Source: Collimonas sp. OK307
GTDB lineage: Bacteria; Pseudomonadota; Gammaproteobacteria; Burkholderiales; Burkholderiaceae_D
Assembly (NCBI RefSeq): GCF_900113705.1
Contig: NZ_FOQI01000002.1
Span: forward strand, 355,586 to 419,585
Reading direction: 5' to 3'
Length of the DNA: 64,000 bases
The translations under genes and the position numbers were made by a program. Shown in pieces: positions 1 through 8,650 of the stretch. A model generated the notes under the pieces. That model saw only the letters and a list, made by a program, of their open reading frames with translations, had not been told where the DNA came from and searched no databases. How positions within the stretch are numbered: position 1 is the stretch's first letter; each line of letters begins with the position of its first letter.

Positions 1-236
1 TTTTGCCGATGCGGCTTAAATTACAAGTAAGCTATAGAATATCTGTAGTGCAATAATTTTGATACATAACTTAATTCCGCATCCGTGCGATCACCAGAAC
101 ATGGCATTATTGTTTCTTTTTGGCACCATGTCCTGCATCCATTTCTCCCACAACGTGAATCGCTGTCAGTCATGCGTGACTGCTGGTTGCCTATGAGGGT
201 GAATAAAACAATGGCAATCAACGGGAAGTCGGAGAC

Positions 237-1367
237 ATGAAACAGCAACGACGAAAAGAAGTGAATGCGATGGCATTGGGCATGCTCGGGCGCGCTGCCT
301 TGAGCAGCCTGCTGGATACCCTGCTGCTGTGGGGTTTTGCCCGCGCGGGGGTGATCCAGCCGGAAATCGCGCTGCTTTACGGCATGGCCGTGGTGATAAC
401 CAACGGTATTTTCTACCTGATAATCCGTGGCGGCTTCAACCGGGGTTACAAGGATCCAGCCCTGACGTTCCCGCAAGTGGTCATCGCCTTGCTGCTACAG
501 ACCGGTTTCATGATCCTGGCGCCGCAGGTCGGTTACCTGTTCCTGATCAATTTCTTCATCATCTACGGCTTCGGGGTACTGGGGCTGAGTACCTTCTGGT
601 ACGTGGTGAGCTGGCTGATCGGTTCGTTAGCCCTGGTGCTGGCTTTCAGCGTGGCAGGCGCGCACCTGCGGCTGCCGGTGGCGAGCAATTTCAGCCAGTT
701 GCTGGTGTGCCTGTCCTTCATCCTGACGCTGGGCCGCTGCATCTACCTGACCAATATGCTGAGCCGCATGCAGCGCAAGATCATGGAAAAGAACCAGCAG
801 CTGGTGCTGGCCATGAAGCGGGTCCAGGAACTGGCTACCCGCGATGAGCTGACCAATATCGAAAACCGCCGTTCGCTGATGGAAATCCTGGCGGTCGAGC
901 AAAAGCGTTTCCAGCGCGGCGGCACGCCTTTCTGCATCGCGATCCTGGATTTGGACGGCTTCAAGTCGGTTAACGACAATTTTGGCCACGCTGCCGGCGA
1001 TATGGTGCTGAAGACTTTTGTTGAGATCGTGCGTAATGAAATGCGCCTGAGCGACCACTTTGCCCGTTACGGCGGCGACGAGTTCGTACTGGTGTTGACC
1101 GGCACTACGGTGCAAGAGGGCGTGACGGCGCTGGACCGGATCTGCGCCGAGACCGAGATGTATGACTGGAGCAAGTTCGGCAAGGATATTATCCTGACGG
1201 CCTCCATCGGGATTACCGATTTCCGTCCGGGGGAGAGCATAGACGAGGCCTTCCAGCGCGCCGACATGGCGCTGTATGGCGCCAAGGCGGCAGGCCGCAA
1301 CCGCGTCATGATCAGCCCCGACAGTTTCGAGTCTTCCGACGGCGGCACCACTATCAGGGCTTTCTAA
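237..1367 (+). CDS. Membrane-anchored diguanylate cyclase (GGDEF)
   Basis: This 376-residue protein probably makes cyclic di-GMP from two GTP. The N-terminal half (about residues 15-175) has several hydrophobic segments and so sits in the inner membrane. A short linker leads to a GGDEF domain (about 205-365). The catalytic motif GGDEF is intact at 279-283. An RxxD inhibitory site (R270-D273) lies exactly five residues before it, so product feedback inhibition is expected. No EAL or HD-GYP domain is present. The signal sensed by the membrane part is unknown. An alternative ATG at 270 is possible; 237 is kept because GGAG lies just upstream. The gene is convergent with rdgC. Confidence 0.9.
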   Translation: MKQQRRKEVNAMALGMLGRAALSSLLDTLLLWGFARAGVIQPEIALLYGMAVVITNGIFYLIIRGGFNRGYKDPALTFPQVVIALLLQTGFMILAPQVGYLFLINFFIIYGFGVLGLSTFWYVVSWLIGSLALVLAFSVAGAHLRLPVASNFSQLLVCLSFILTLGRCIYLTNMLSRMQRKIMEKNQQLVLAMKRVQELATRDELTNIENRRSLMEILAVEQKRFQRGGTPFCIAILDLDGFKSVNDNFGHAAGDMVLKTFVEIVRNEMRLSDHFARYGGDEFVLVLTGTTVQEGVTALDRICAETEMYDWSKFGKDIILTASIGITDFRPGESIDEAFQRADMALYGAKAAGRNRVMISPDSFESSDGGTTIRAF

Positions 1368-1378
1368 AGCTTACTTAT

Positions 1379-1401
1379 GGGGCGGAGTTTCAGTCCGCCC
1401 C
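1379..1401. terminator. Hairpin between convergent genes
   Basis: A perfect 8-bp stem (GGGGCGGA / TCCGCCCC) with a 7-nt loop lies between the stop codons of the diguanylate cyclase and rdgC. There is no T tract, so intrinsic termination is only plausible, but the position suits a shared end for convergent genes. Confidence 0.5.
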
Positions 1402-1416
1402 TGTCGACCGTTTGCG

Positions 1417-2316
1417 TCAGACCGCCGGTTCGCCGCCGAGCGCAAATACCAGGTCGCCGAGCATCTTGTTGAGCTCGCCGGTCATCAGCATCATGTCGGA
1501 ATCGAAACGTTCGTCGTCATTCTTGCTGCTGGTGTCGTTGCCTTCCTTCAGCACGTCCAGCGGGGCGATACGCTTGATCGCCAGCGATTCGGTCAGCACG
1601 AAGGAGATGTGGTCGGCCCAGGTCATTGCCAGCCGCGTGCATTGCTTGCCGGAGGCGATATGACGGCGCACATCGTCAGCTTCGATAGTGTGGCGCACGT
1701 AGCGCACGGTAGCCTTGCCTTCGCCGGCGGCGCGCAATTCGGTGTCCTGGTCGACGGTAAAGCCGTGCGGCGCTTCGTCTGAAGCCAGCCAGTTGGTCAT
1801 CGAGGTCAGTGGCGAATGGGCCGTGCGCAGACTGGAAACCAGCAATTTGTCGACTGATCCCAGCAACAGTTTGAGGATTTCTTCTGCCTTGGCCGGACTA
1901 GCGGCGTCGATCACCAGCCAGCCGTTGACCGGATCGATCCAGACCCAGGTATTGCGCTGGATACTGAAGGCGCGCGGCAGCAGCTCGTCGGTGACCTGTT
2001 CCTTGAGATCTTTCAATTGCTTGCGGCCAGGCGCATAGCCTTGCTGTTCTTCGATTTCAGCGGCGCGCGCCTTGGTCACCTGATTGACGACCGTGGCCGG
2101 CAATAATTTCTTTTCCGTACCCAGCAAAATCATCATCTGGCGATTCACGGTATGCACCAGCATGCCGTTGTCGCGTGGCGACAGCCAGCCCTGGCTTTGC
2201 AGTTCCAGGCTGCTGCACTTGGCAAATGCCTGCGGCGCCAGGAATGCCTCCAGTTGTTCGGCCGAAATGGCCCATGGTGCGGGAATACGGTAGATCTGCA
2301 GATTTTTAAACCACAT
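1417..2316 (-). CDS. rdgC: Recombination-associated protein RdgC
   Basis: This 299-residue protein matches the RdgC family along its length. RdgC is a ring-shaped, non-specific double-strand DNA-binding protein that restrains RecA filament formation and is found on the nucleoid. The start was set at the ATG giving [10 protein letters not shown], the family's typical N-terminus; an upstream in-frame ATG at 2397 would add 27 atypical residues. No catalytic motif is expected. The gene appears to be transcribed alone and is convergent with the diguanylate cyclase. Confidence 0.93.
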   Translation of the reverse strand: MWFKNLQIYRIPAPWAISAEQLEAFLAPQAFAKCSSLELQSQGWLSPRDNGMLVHTVNRQMMILLGTEKKLLPATVVNQVTKARAAEIEEQQGYAPGRKQLKDLKEQVTDELLPRAFSIQRNTWVWIDPVNGWLVIDAASPAKAEEILKLLLGSVDKLLVSSLRTAHSPLTSMTNWLASDEAPHGFTVDQDTELRAAGEGKATVRYVRHTIEADDVRRHIASGKQCTRLAMTWADHISFVLTESLAIKRIAPLDVLKEGNDTSSKNDDERFDSDMMLMTGELNKMLGDLVFALGGEPAV

Positions 2317-2533
2317 ATTGTTCCAATAAAAAAATAATGACAATTGCTCTGTTCCCAACCGGCTAAGCAGGGGGAGTTCAGGGAGCAAAGCAATCAAATA
2401 AGATGGCTAAACAAGCAGGGCGGATGAGCGTAGCGCTAATTCTTGCAGCTGTCGCCAGGCTTGCCTGAAAAGTGTGCAGGACGGGAGGTGTTATCCTCTC
2501 CGGCCCACCAGATGAGCTTCAATCTAATCTGGA

Positions 2534-2839
2534 TCAAATGCCCATATTGGTCAAGGTATCCGCAATTTCACGCAATACAGGTTGCAGATGCGGATGACGT
2601 ATCGCCAGACGAGCAGAAATGCCTTGGGCGCGTTCTATCAGGGCGGAGCGGATATCGGAGGCGGGCTCTGACGCCGACGTCGTCGACGTTGTTGTCGTGG
2701 CCTCCGAAGATTTCAGCAATTCCTGGATATCGTTATCCAGCGATTGCAGCAAGCCTTTCAACTCGCTGTCCACCGTGCCGCTGCTTTCCAGCGTGCTACG
2801 GAGTTTTTCCAGCGATGTCTTGATGTTGTCTATGCTCAT
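2534..2839 (-). CDS. DUF4404 family small protein
   Basis: A 101-residue acidic protein whose composition and pattern resemble DUF4404, a small uncharacterised family in proteobacteria. The N-terminal half (about 1-45) is a predicted amphipathic helix. A Thr/Ser-rich linker (about 48-60) follows, then a C-terminal helical part ending in ADTLTNMGI. A good ribosome binding site (GGAGTAAT) precedes the ATG. It lies on the same strand as, and downstream of, the Rep helicase. The function is unknown and no enzyme motif is visible. Confidence 0.75.
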   Translation of the reverse strand: MSIDNIKTSLEKLRSTLESSGTVDSELKGLLQSLDNDIQELLKSSEATTTTSTTSASEPASDIRSALIERAQGISARLAIRHPHLQPVLREIADTLTNMGI

Positions 2840-2880
2840 GGTATTACTCCTGGATAGGTTTTGCTGTAGTGCCTATCATC

Positions 2881-4944
2881 TCACGCGGCTCTCGGCTTCT
2901 GCAACAAAGCCTTCAAATTGGCCAGGCGATTTTGCGGGGTGATCTGTTCCGCCTCGGTTGGCATGGCTTCACCCTCGTCGAGCCGCATTTCCTTGACGAA
3001 GCGTGATATTTCACAAACAACCGATTCGCCGGCGCGCTTGCGCTTCTTGCACCAGCTGACATGCAAACTGCGCTGGGCGCGCGTGATGCCGACATACATC
3101 AGGCGCCGTTCTTCTTCAATCCGGGCGGCGATGGTGTCCGGCGGTGCATCCGGATCGCCCTTATGCGGCAAGATACCTTCCTCGACCCCGATCAGGAACA
3201 CGTGCGGATATTCCAGTCCCTTGGACGCGTGCAAGGTCGACATGCGTACCGCATCCGGTTCCTCGTCGCGGCCCTCCAGCATCGACATCAGCGCCACCAT
3301 CTGGGTCAGCTCCAGCAGATTGCGTTCTTCGCCCGCGCCATCCTTGCCGCCGGTGCCTTTTTCCTTCAGCCAGTTGGTGAAGTCCAGCACGTTCTGCCAC
3401 TTGCCTTGCGCTGCGCGGTCGTCGAAGCTGTCGTACAGGTAATGTTCGTAATTGATTTCCTTCATCATGTCGTCCAGCACGGCGGCGGCATTCTCACCGC
3501 TGCCGGCCGGGCCGACACGGCTGGCGCGGGCTTCCAGCTGGTTGATGAAATGGCAGAATTCGCGCAGCGGATAAAGCTGGCGATCGGTCAGCTTGGCTTC
3601 GATGCCGCCCTTGAACACCGCTTCGAACAGCGAACACTGCCATTGCCCGGCCACGGTCCCCAGCACTTCCAGCGTAGCCTGGCCGACGCCGCGCTTGGGC
3701 GTGGTGATGGCGCGGATGAAGGCCGGATCGTCGTCTTCGTTGGCGATCAGGCGCAGGTAACTGATGATGTCCTTGATTTCGGCACGGTCGAAAAAGCTCT
3801 GGCCGCCCGACATCGTGTACGGGATGCGTTCGCGCCGCAGGGCCTTTTCAAACGTCCGCGCCTGATGGTTGCCGCGGTACAGGATGGCGTAATCGGAAAA
3901 CTTGGCGCGCCGCTCGAAGCGATGGGCCGACAGCATGATCGCTACCTGCTCCGCTTCTTTTTCGTCATCCTCCATGCCCATCACCTTGATCGGATCGCCC
4001 AGCCCGTGCTCAGACCACAGTTTTTTGTCGAATAGCTTGGGATTGTTGCCGATGACCGCGTTGGCGGCTTGCAGGATGCGCGTGGAGGAACGGTAATTCT
4101 GTTCCAGCTTGATCACTTTCAGGTCCGGAAAATCGACCTGCAGGGTTTTCAGGTTTTCGATGGTAGCGCCGCGCCAGGCGTAGATCGCCTGGTCGTCGTC
4201 GCCCACCGCGGTAAACATCGGCTTCTTGCCGAGCCCCGTCACCAGCAGCTTCACCAGTTCATACTGGCAGGTGTTGGTATCCTGATATTCGTCGACCAGC
4301 AGATAGCGCAGTCGCCGTTGCCATTTATCGCGTACCGCTTCATTGCTACGGAACAGTTCAACCGGCAAGCGGATCAGGTCGTCGAAATCGACCGCCTGAT
4401 AGGCCGCCAGCGTCGCCACATAGCTGCGGTAAATCCGCGCCGCCTGCGCTTCATCTTCGGTAACGGCCTGCTTGATGGCTTGTTCGGGATCGATCAGGCC
4501 GTTCTTCCAGAGCGACATGGCGGTCTGGATGCGGCGGATCAGCTGTTTATCGGTGGTAATCGCCAGGTCTTGCACAATTGAAAAGCAGTCATCGCTATCC
4601 ATGATGGAAAAACGATCTTTCAAGCCCAGTTCGCGCGCTTCCTGGCGCAGGATCTTGACGCCTAGCGAATGGAAGGTGCTGACGGTGATGTGCTTGGCTT
4701 GTTTCGGATTTTTCAGGAGCTTGGCTATACGCTCCTGCATTTCGGTGGCCGCCTTGTTGGTAAAGGTGAGTGCCGCGATATGCTTGGGATCGTAGCCGCA
4801 ATCCTCGATCAGATGCTGGATTTTCTGCGTAATCACGCGCGTCTTGCCCGAGCCCGCGCCGGCCAGCACCAGACAGGGGCCGTCCAGGTACTTGACGGCT
4901 TCCCGTTGGGGAGTATTGAGACCGAAATTGGGAGTAGACGACAT
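2881..4944 (-). CDS. rep: ATP-dependent DNA helicase Rep (UvrD/Rep superfamily 1)
   Basis: This 687-residue protein has the full SF1A 3'-5' helicase motif set: Walker A AGAGSGKTRVI near residue 30, motif II DEYQDTN near 220, motif III GDDDQAIYAWRG near 250, and motif VI YVGITRAQ near 630. The length matches Rep (about 670 residues) rather than UvrD (about 720) or RecB, and the C-terminus is short. Rep helps the replisome pass protein roadblocks on DNA. The gene is divergent from the DUF1857 gene and followed by the DUF4404 gene on the same strand. The Rep name rests on length and motif spelling; UvrD-like is the alternative. Confidence 0.9.
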   Translation of the reverse strand: MSSTPNFGLNTPQREAVKYLDGPCLVLAGAGSGKTRVITQKIQHLIEDCGYDPKHIAALTFTNKAATEMQERIAKLLKNPKQAKHITVSTFHSLGVKILRQEARELGLKDRFSIMDSDDCFSIVQDLAITTDKQLIRRIQTAMSLWKNGLIDPEQAIKQAVTEDEAQAARIYRSYVATLAAYQAVDFDDLIRLPVELFRSNEAVRDKWQRRLRYLLVDEYQDTNTCQYELVKLLVTGLGKKPMFTAVGDDDQAIYAWRGATIENLKTLQVDFPDLKVIKLEQNYRSSTRILQAANAVIGNNPKLFDKKLWSEHGLGDPIKVMGMEDDEKEAEQVAIMLSAHRFERRAKFSDYAILYRGNHQARTFEKALRRERIPYTMSGGQSFFDRAEIKDIISYLRLIANEDDDPAFIRAITTPKRGVGQATLEVLGTVAGQWQCSLFEAVFKGGIEAKLTDRQLYPLREFCHFINQLEARASRVGPAGSGENAAAVLDDMMKEINYEHYLYDSFDDRAAQGKWQNVLDFTNWLKEKGTGGKDGAGEERNLLELTQMVALMSMLEGRDEEPDAVRMSTLHASKGLEYPHVFLIGVEEGILPHKGDPDAPPDTIAARIEEERRLMYVGITRAQRSLHVSWCKKRKRAGESVVCEISRFVKEMRLDEGEAMPTEAEQITPQNRLANLKALLQKPRAA

Positions 4945-5088
4945 AAGTTACAGCGCAGCGACTGACCTGAAGGAGCAAAGCGCTGTATTTTAACAGTGCG
5001 CGAGGGGCGGGTACGGTTGCTGGCGTGTTGCACCTGCTTTAGTGCCGAATATGGGACAATCTGTCATCAACTATTTGCCGGACATGCC

Positions 5089-5568
5089 ATGAAATTCAGT
5101 CATCTGATCGAAATCAACGATCCCCTCAACCCGCTGATCGACTCTTTGACCCGTGAGCAGCTATGGCGAGGACTGGTGACGCGAGCTGAGCAGCCGATGT
5201 TGTTTGTCGAGCATCTGGACGATTGCAGCTTGTCAGACAAATCGGTGCAGTCGGTGACGCGTGAATTGCGGTACGGCAAAGTGACCGTCAAGGATGTGGT
5301 CAGTTACCTGCCGCAGCTGCAAGTGCGCTACCAGGTGCCGAAACAGCAAGATATTGCCGGCTCCAGCCTGATCATGACGATTGAAGAGCCCGGACCGGAA
5401 ATGCTGTTCGTACGGTTTGAATATGAAGACGAGGCGGTCGAGCGGGAACCGGCAGCCCAGGCCGAACAGGAATTTTATGACGAGTTCCGGCGCTCGGCTT
5501 ATGAAGAAGCCGATATCGACACCATTCGCGTGATCCGCGAGCTGGCCGCTGAAGGAAAGTTAGGGTAA
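5089..5568 (+). CDS. DUF1857 (AtaL-like, SRPBCC fold) protein
   Basis: A 159-residue protein of the DUF1857/AtaL-like family, which has a START/SRPBCC-type fold with a ligand cavity. The start is set at the ATG giving MKFSHLIEIND, typical of the family; the frame is open 93 bases further up without a convincing ribosome binding site. The C-terminal third is strongly acidic and helical. No catalytic residues are known for the family. The gene is monocistronic and divergent from rep, so its function cannot be inferred from neighbours. Confidence 0.8.
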   Translation: MKFSHLIEINDPLNPLIDSLTREQLWRGLVTRAEQPMLFVEHLDDCSLSDKSVQSVTRELRYGKVTVKDVVSYLPQLQVRYQVPKQQDIAGSSLIMTIEEPGPEMLFVRFEYEDEAVEREPAAQAEQEFYDEFRRSAYEEADIDTIRVIRELAAEGKLG

Positions 5569-5592
5569 CAGTCGCTGGCTCGATCAATTTTG

Positions 5593-5784
5593 TCAGCGGA
5601 AATTATTTTCCACCGCAAACTTGATCAATTGTGAAATACCTGGTGTTCGCACGCGGTCAGCAATTGCCCCGGCGTCATCGGCTGCACGCGTTTTTGCGCC
5701 AGCGCCGCGCTGTATGTAGTATATGCCGCCGGTAATCACGGTTTCTATCGCATGCAAGATATCCTTGCCAGGCACATCTGTTAA
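5593..5784 (-). pseudogene. Frameshifted remnant of a LuxR/NarL-type response regulator
   Basis: On the minus strand one frame reads GKDILHAIETVITGGIYY. This resembles the last receiver helix and linker of NarL/FixJ-type regulators, which typically read like 'LLxAIRxVxxGGIY'. A second frame continues with ALAQKRVQPMTPGQLLTACEH, the usual linker and start of the LuxR helix-turn-helix. The first frame then resumes with ISQLIK, as in 'LSQLIKGLSNKEIA'. The homology thus runs through at least two frameshifts and then stops. There is no intact receiver or HTH. Just upstream on the same strand (about 5790-5880) a hydrophobic fragment, LLGLLVHLALHGRLYSLL, ends in a stop and may be debris of another gene. 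Confidence 0.6.
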
Positions 5785-6308
5785 TACCTACGAACTGGCC
5801 GGCAGCATCCGCAGCAGCGAGTAAAGCCGTCCGTGCAGCGCCAGATGCACCAGCAGCCCAAGCAGAGACCACACAAAAACGAACGTAACCCCCCCCGCAC
5901 TTGTGCTCCAGGCCTGAAATTGGACGCACTTGCGTCACGTTTAAGCCTCGTGGGCACGCACCTGAAAAAACTATCGTTTTTTAGGATAATTCCTACAAAA
6001 TATTGAGATTAATACTATGGTCGGCACCTATGTGCCACCTCCATAATTACACCTGCGCACCCTTCGTAAAGGTTATTGCCTTACTCGGAAACGGGGCGAG
6101 CAGGTATCGGTCGCTAGTGGCGATGTGTGGGGACTGGGCTGATTTATCGATCCATCCCACCACTGCGATTTTTCATCTCTTTTAATCGCCACATGTGCCG
6201 TTGATCGGTGGTGCGCATGTCACGCTCTGGCAAAGGTCAGGAGGGTGCATGGCGGATCACTGGGTAGCGTTGATTTACTTATATTAATTTTCATAAAGGA
6301 TAGTTCAA
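5785..6308. other. Region without an intact gene upstream of the fimbrial locus
   Basis: No credible intact reading frame is visible. The stretch holds gene debris on the minus strand (to about 5880), the TAGGATAATTCCTA palindrome, an AT-rich block at 5965-6020 that could contain a promoter, and a long leader before the fimbrial subunit. A ribosome binding site (AAAGGATAG) precedes the ATG at 6309. Confidence 0.5.
5982..5995. promoter_or_regulatory. Palindrome TAGGATAATTCCTA, candidate response-regulator site
   Basis: TAGGA-TAAT-TCCTA is an inverted repeat of five with a four-base centre. It agrees at 11 of 14 positions with the RcsAB-box consensus as I recall it (TAAGAATATTCCTA), and such sites are bound by NarL/FixJ-type regulators. 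It lies about 310 bases before the fimbrial subunit and next to the response-regulator remnant. A half site, TCCTAC, recurs at about 7781 before the chaperone gene. Binding is inference. Confidence 0.35.
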
Positions 6309-7001
6309 ATGCATATCAAATCATCATTCAAGAAATCCCCCTTGTTAATATTGGGCGCGTTAGCTCTGTGCGCCACGACCGCGCAAGCGGCGACCTTGGT
6401 GACATCGAGTGTCGTCAATGTTAAAGCCGAGATTAGCCCAGGTAGTTGCAGTTTCAGCACGGTGCCTACACAGATCGACCATCCCGGCATTAAAACAGAG
6501 CAATTGGGTGCCGCGCCGCTTGTGAGTGCGTCAAAGCGAGATAGTGTGGTAGTCACCTGCGCTGCCGGAACGCAGGTCGCATTGAAAGTTGTGGATAATA
6601 AAGCAGGTTCTACTCACCCAGACGCGGTGACTTCAGAGCGGCCGATCACAGCCGCGTTCGGCATGGGGGTGCACAATGCGAAGCCGATTGCAAACTTGTT
6701 CGTGACGTTGACTCAACCTGAGGGGAACAGGAACACTTATTACGCGATGTCTAATGATGGGACGACATGGGAATCCCATACCAGCATCGTTGATGACTCC
6801 GCAACGCATCACCAATATACGAAGGCTGAGTACTTGACCGCTCTGGCTGTCGCTGCCGACCCTACTACCCCAGCAGCACTTATCAATCATGGCTTCAACC
6901 TTAGAACCCAGGTAGTGTACCCTCCTGCGGCCAGCTACGACCACAGTGGGGATCTCGTGGAAGCGCAAGGAGAACTAACGCTCGAGATGTATACCCTCTA
7001 A
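6309..7001 (+). CDS. Fimbrial-type secreted subunit (DUF1120 family)
   Basis: A 230-residue exported protein. A cleavable signal peptide ends at ATTAQA-A near residue 28. The mature protein begins with the VKAEISPGSCSF pattern typical of DUF1120 and related pilin-like subunits, and two cysteines (in SCSF and VTCAAG) could form the conserved disulfide. The C-terminal strand QGELTLEMYTL alternates hydrophobic residues, as expected for donor-strand exchange. It is the first gene of a chaperone-usher locus and, being followed by a terminator-like hairpin, is probably the major subunit. The DUF1120 assignment is from pattern, not alignment. Confidence 0.72.
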   Translation: MHIKSSFKKSPLLILGALALCATTAQAATLVTSSVVNVKAEISPGSCSFSTVPTQIDHPGIKTEQLGAAPLVSASKRDSVVVTCAAGTQVALKVVDNKAGSTHPDAVTSERPITAAFGMGVHNAKPIANLFVTLTQPEGNRNTYYAMSNDGTTWESHTSIVDDSATHHQYTKAEYLTALAVAADPTTPAALINHGFNLRTQVVYPPAASYDHSGDLVEAQGELTLEMYTL

Positions 7002-7087
7002 TATTTTTGCGGCAAACTCCAATGTGAACTATCGTCATTGCCAAGGTGGCCTTTTACGTTTGTTCCTGGCATTGGAAGTTTTAATGT

Positions 7088-7116
7088 CCCCTAGCCTGGT
7101 GGGTTAGGGGATTTTC
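7088..7116 (+). terminator. Hairpin with short T run after the fimbrial subunit
   Basis: CCCCTAGCC and GGTTAGGGG pair over nine bases (one G-T wobble) around a 5-nt loop, followed by ATTTT. The position just after the first subunit gene suits partial termination that keeps subunit transcripts above chaperone and usher transcripts. Confidence 0.6.
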
Positions 7117-7909
7117 TGGGAACTGTTTTCCCAGGAATGCAAAGCTGAGTGCCATGCGTCCGACAAAAATTTTATTGGGGTTGATCAAGGTCTGAGACGG
7201 TTAAGGCCGCGATATTTTTTGGTGCTATATGGTTCTATATGGACGACTCCCGTTTGCCAAGGTGCAGACAGGCCTGGTCCGCTGTAAATCCGGCCTTGCT
7301 GCAGTTAATTTTTCTCTGCTGGCCCCCGATGAAATCCGCTGACTCACACCGCATTCCCTCGACGAGCTTTAAGTTCTATAACCTCATCAGGTTTAGTCAA
7401 GCCCGGTCCGACCTGTTTGTCATCACACTCAATACCTTATACCCCCCTTTCGACGTGCCATCCTTTCGTTAATAAACCGGTTTCAATACGGGCTTCCTGC
7501 ATCGGCCCGACACTGACGTAACCCTTGTCATACGAGCGATCATGCGCCAGCAGTGCCCAGACCGTTCCGGCCAGCGCCCCGTGATCACGTTCGGTGGCCG
7601 GCGCTTGCCGAGTCCCGCAATCATTGGCCCGGCTCCTTGCTGTGTAACGCCAATTTACGCCGCCTGGGTGAAGATGATGTTTCAGGGGAAGCTCAGTCTT
7701 TGTTGACGGGTGTCGCAGCTATTAATTATTCAATCATAAATCATGATGGATTTAATCCTTTTCTTGTGATTTGCGATTTTTCCTACATCACTTGCGGGCG
7801 ATTCCGGCCAAAAAGCGGAATCGCCCGGCCGACATGGAATAAGTGCTGTTTTATCATGGTATTCGTCCTGCCATGGGTAGGGTCAGTACTAACAATAGGA
7901 GGATTCATT
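7117..7909. other. Long gap in the fimbrial locus with an unidentified coding remnant
   Basis: No intact gene is visible. On the minus strand, from about 7680 down to a stop near 7440, one frame stays open for roughly 80 codons and ends ...IETGLLTKGWHVERGV, with gene-like codon use but no start codon. I do not recognise the family; it may be the tail of a lost gene or transposase. An AT-rich stretch at 7715-7790 could hold the promoter for the chaperone and usher. An AGGAGG ribosome binding site lies at 7897-7902. Confidence 0.4.
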
Positions 7910-8650
7910 ATGTTTCCCAATAAGTTCCCCATTAAACGTTTTATCGCCATTGGCTTGATGGCCAGCTTTTTTTCCAGCTCTTTTATTTACGCTGCTGGCG
8001 TAGTGCCCGACACGTCAGTTGTCATCCTCCAGGAAGCTGATGGTGAGGTATCGCTGGTGGTGCAAAATACGGATAAAACGCCGGTATTGCTGCACACATC
8101 TATCGTTAATTTGCCAGAAGATAAGGATCAGCTGATCATCGTTAATCCGCCGGTCATCAGGGTGGAAGCTGGTGCAAAGCAATTAGTGCGTTTTATGTTG
8201 CAAAATGACAATGGCCAACCTCTGACCACCCAACGGTTGCGGCGTGTCATTCTGGAAGGTTTGCCACCCAAGGCCAAGAGGCAGGGCGATGAGCGGATTG
8301 GGGTCAGTACCCGTCAGAATATCCCGCTGCTGATCAATCCCAAGAGCTTGCCGATGGAGCGTGAGCCATGGAAGTTGTTGACCTGGCATTCCAACGGCGG
8401 GCAGTTGAGCCTCAAGAACAGTAGCCCCTATGTCGTGCGCATGGCGCAATCGGTACAGTTATTGCCACAGGATATGTTGGCTAGTTTGCCGCGTACCTAT
8501 ATTCTGCCAGGTGAAACACTGCAGCTCACCAGCGAGGTGTCGGCTACCCGCGCCACCACCGGGGTGCGTATGTCCCCGGCCACCGTGTATGGTTTTGTGA
8601 CCAAAACCTATGATGCGCCTTTGCAGCATGAAGAGGCGGTAACGCCGTGA
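7910..8650 (+). CDS. Periplasmic pilus-assembly chaperone (PapD-like)
   Basis: A 246-residue protein with a signal peptide (hydrophobic core about 13-28, cleaved after FIYA). Two immunoglobulin-like domains follow, as in PapD/FimC chaperones that donate a strand to fimbrial subunits in the periplasm. The strand with alternating hydrophobics (LVRFMLQN) after an Arg-rich turn and the NIPLLINPKSLP segment fit the family. The start is fixed by an AGGAGG site seven bases upstream; the frame is open further up, but that part has no gene character. The stop overlaps the usher start (GTGA), indicating translational coupling. Confidence 0.85.
   Translation: MFPNKFPIKRFIAIGLMASFFSSSFIYAAGVVPDTSVVILQEADGEVSLVVQNTDKTPVLLHTSIVNLPEDKDQLIIVNPPVIRVEAGAKQLVRFMLQNDNGQPLTTQRLRRVILEGLPPKAKRQGDERIGVSTRQNIPLLINPKSLPMEREPWKLLTWHSNGGQLSLKNSSPYVVRMAQSVQLLPQDMLASLPRTYILPGETLQLTSEVSATRATTGVRMSPATVYGFVTKTYDAPLQHEEAVTP

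Noticed and set aside
1..236. Gene or RNA at the left edge
   Set aside because: No conserved frame or tRNA-like fold is apparent; the minus-strand frame at 21-476 is a shadow of the diguanylate cyclase start.
3061..4035. Open frame of 324 codons on the plus strand opposite rep
   Set aside because: Antisense shadow of the helicase; no motifs.
7239..7472. 77-codon plus-strand frame in the fimbrial gap
   Set aside because: No ribosome binding site, odd composition and no signal or domain.
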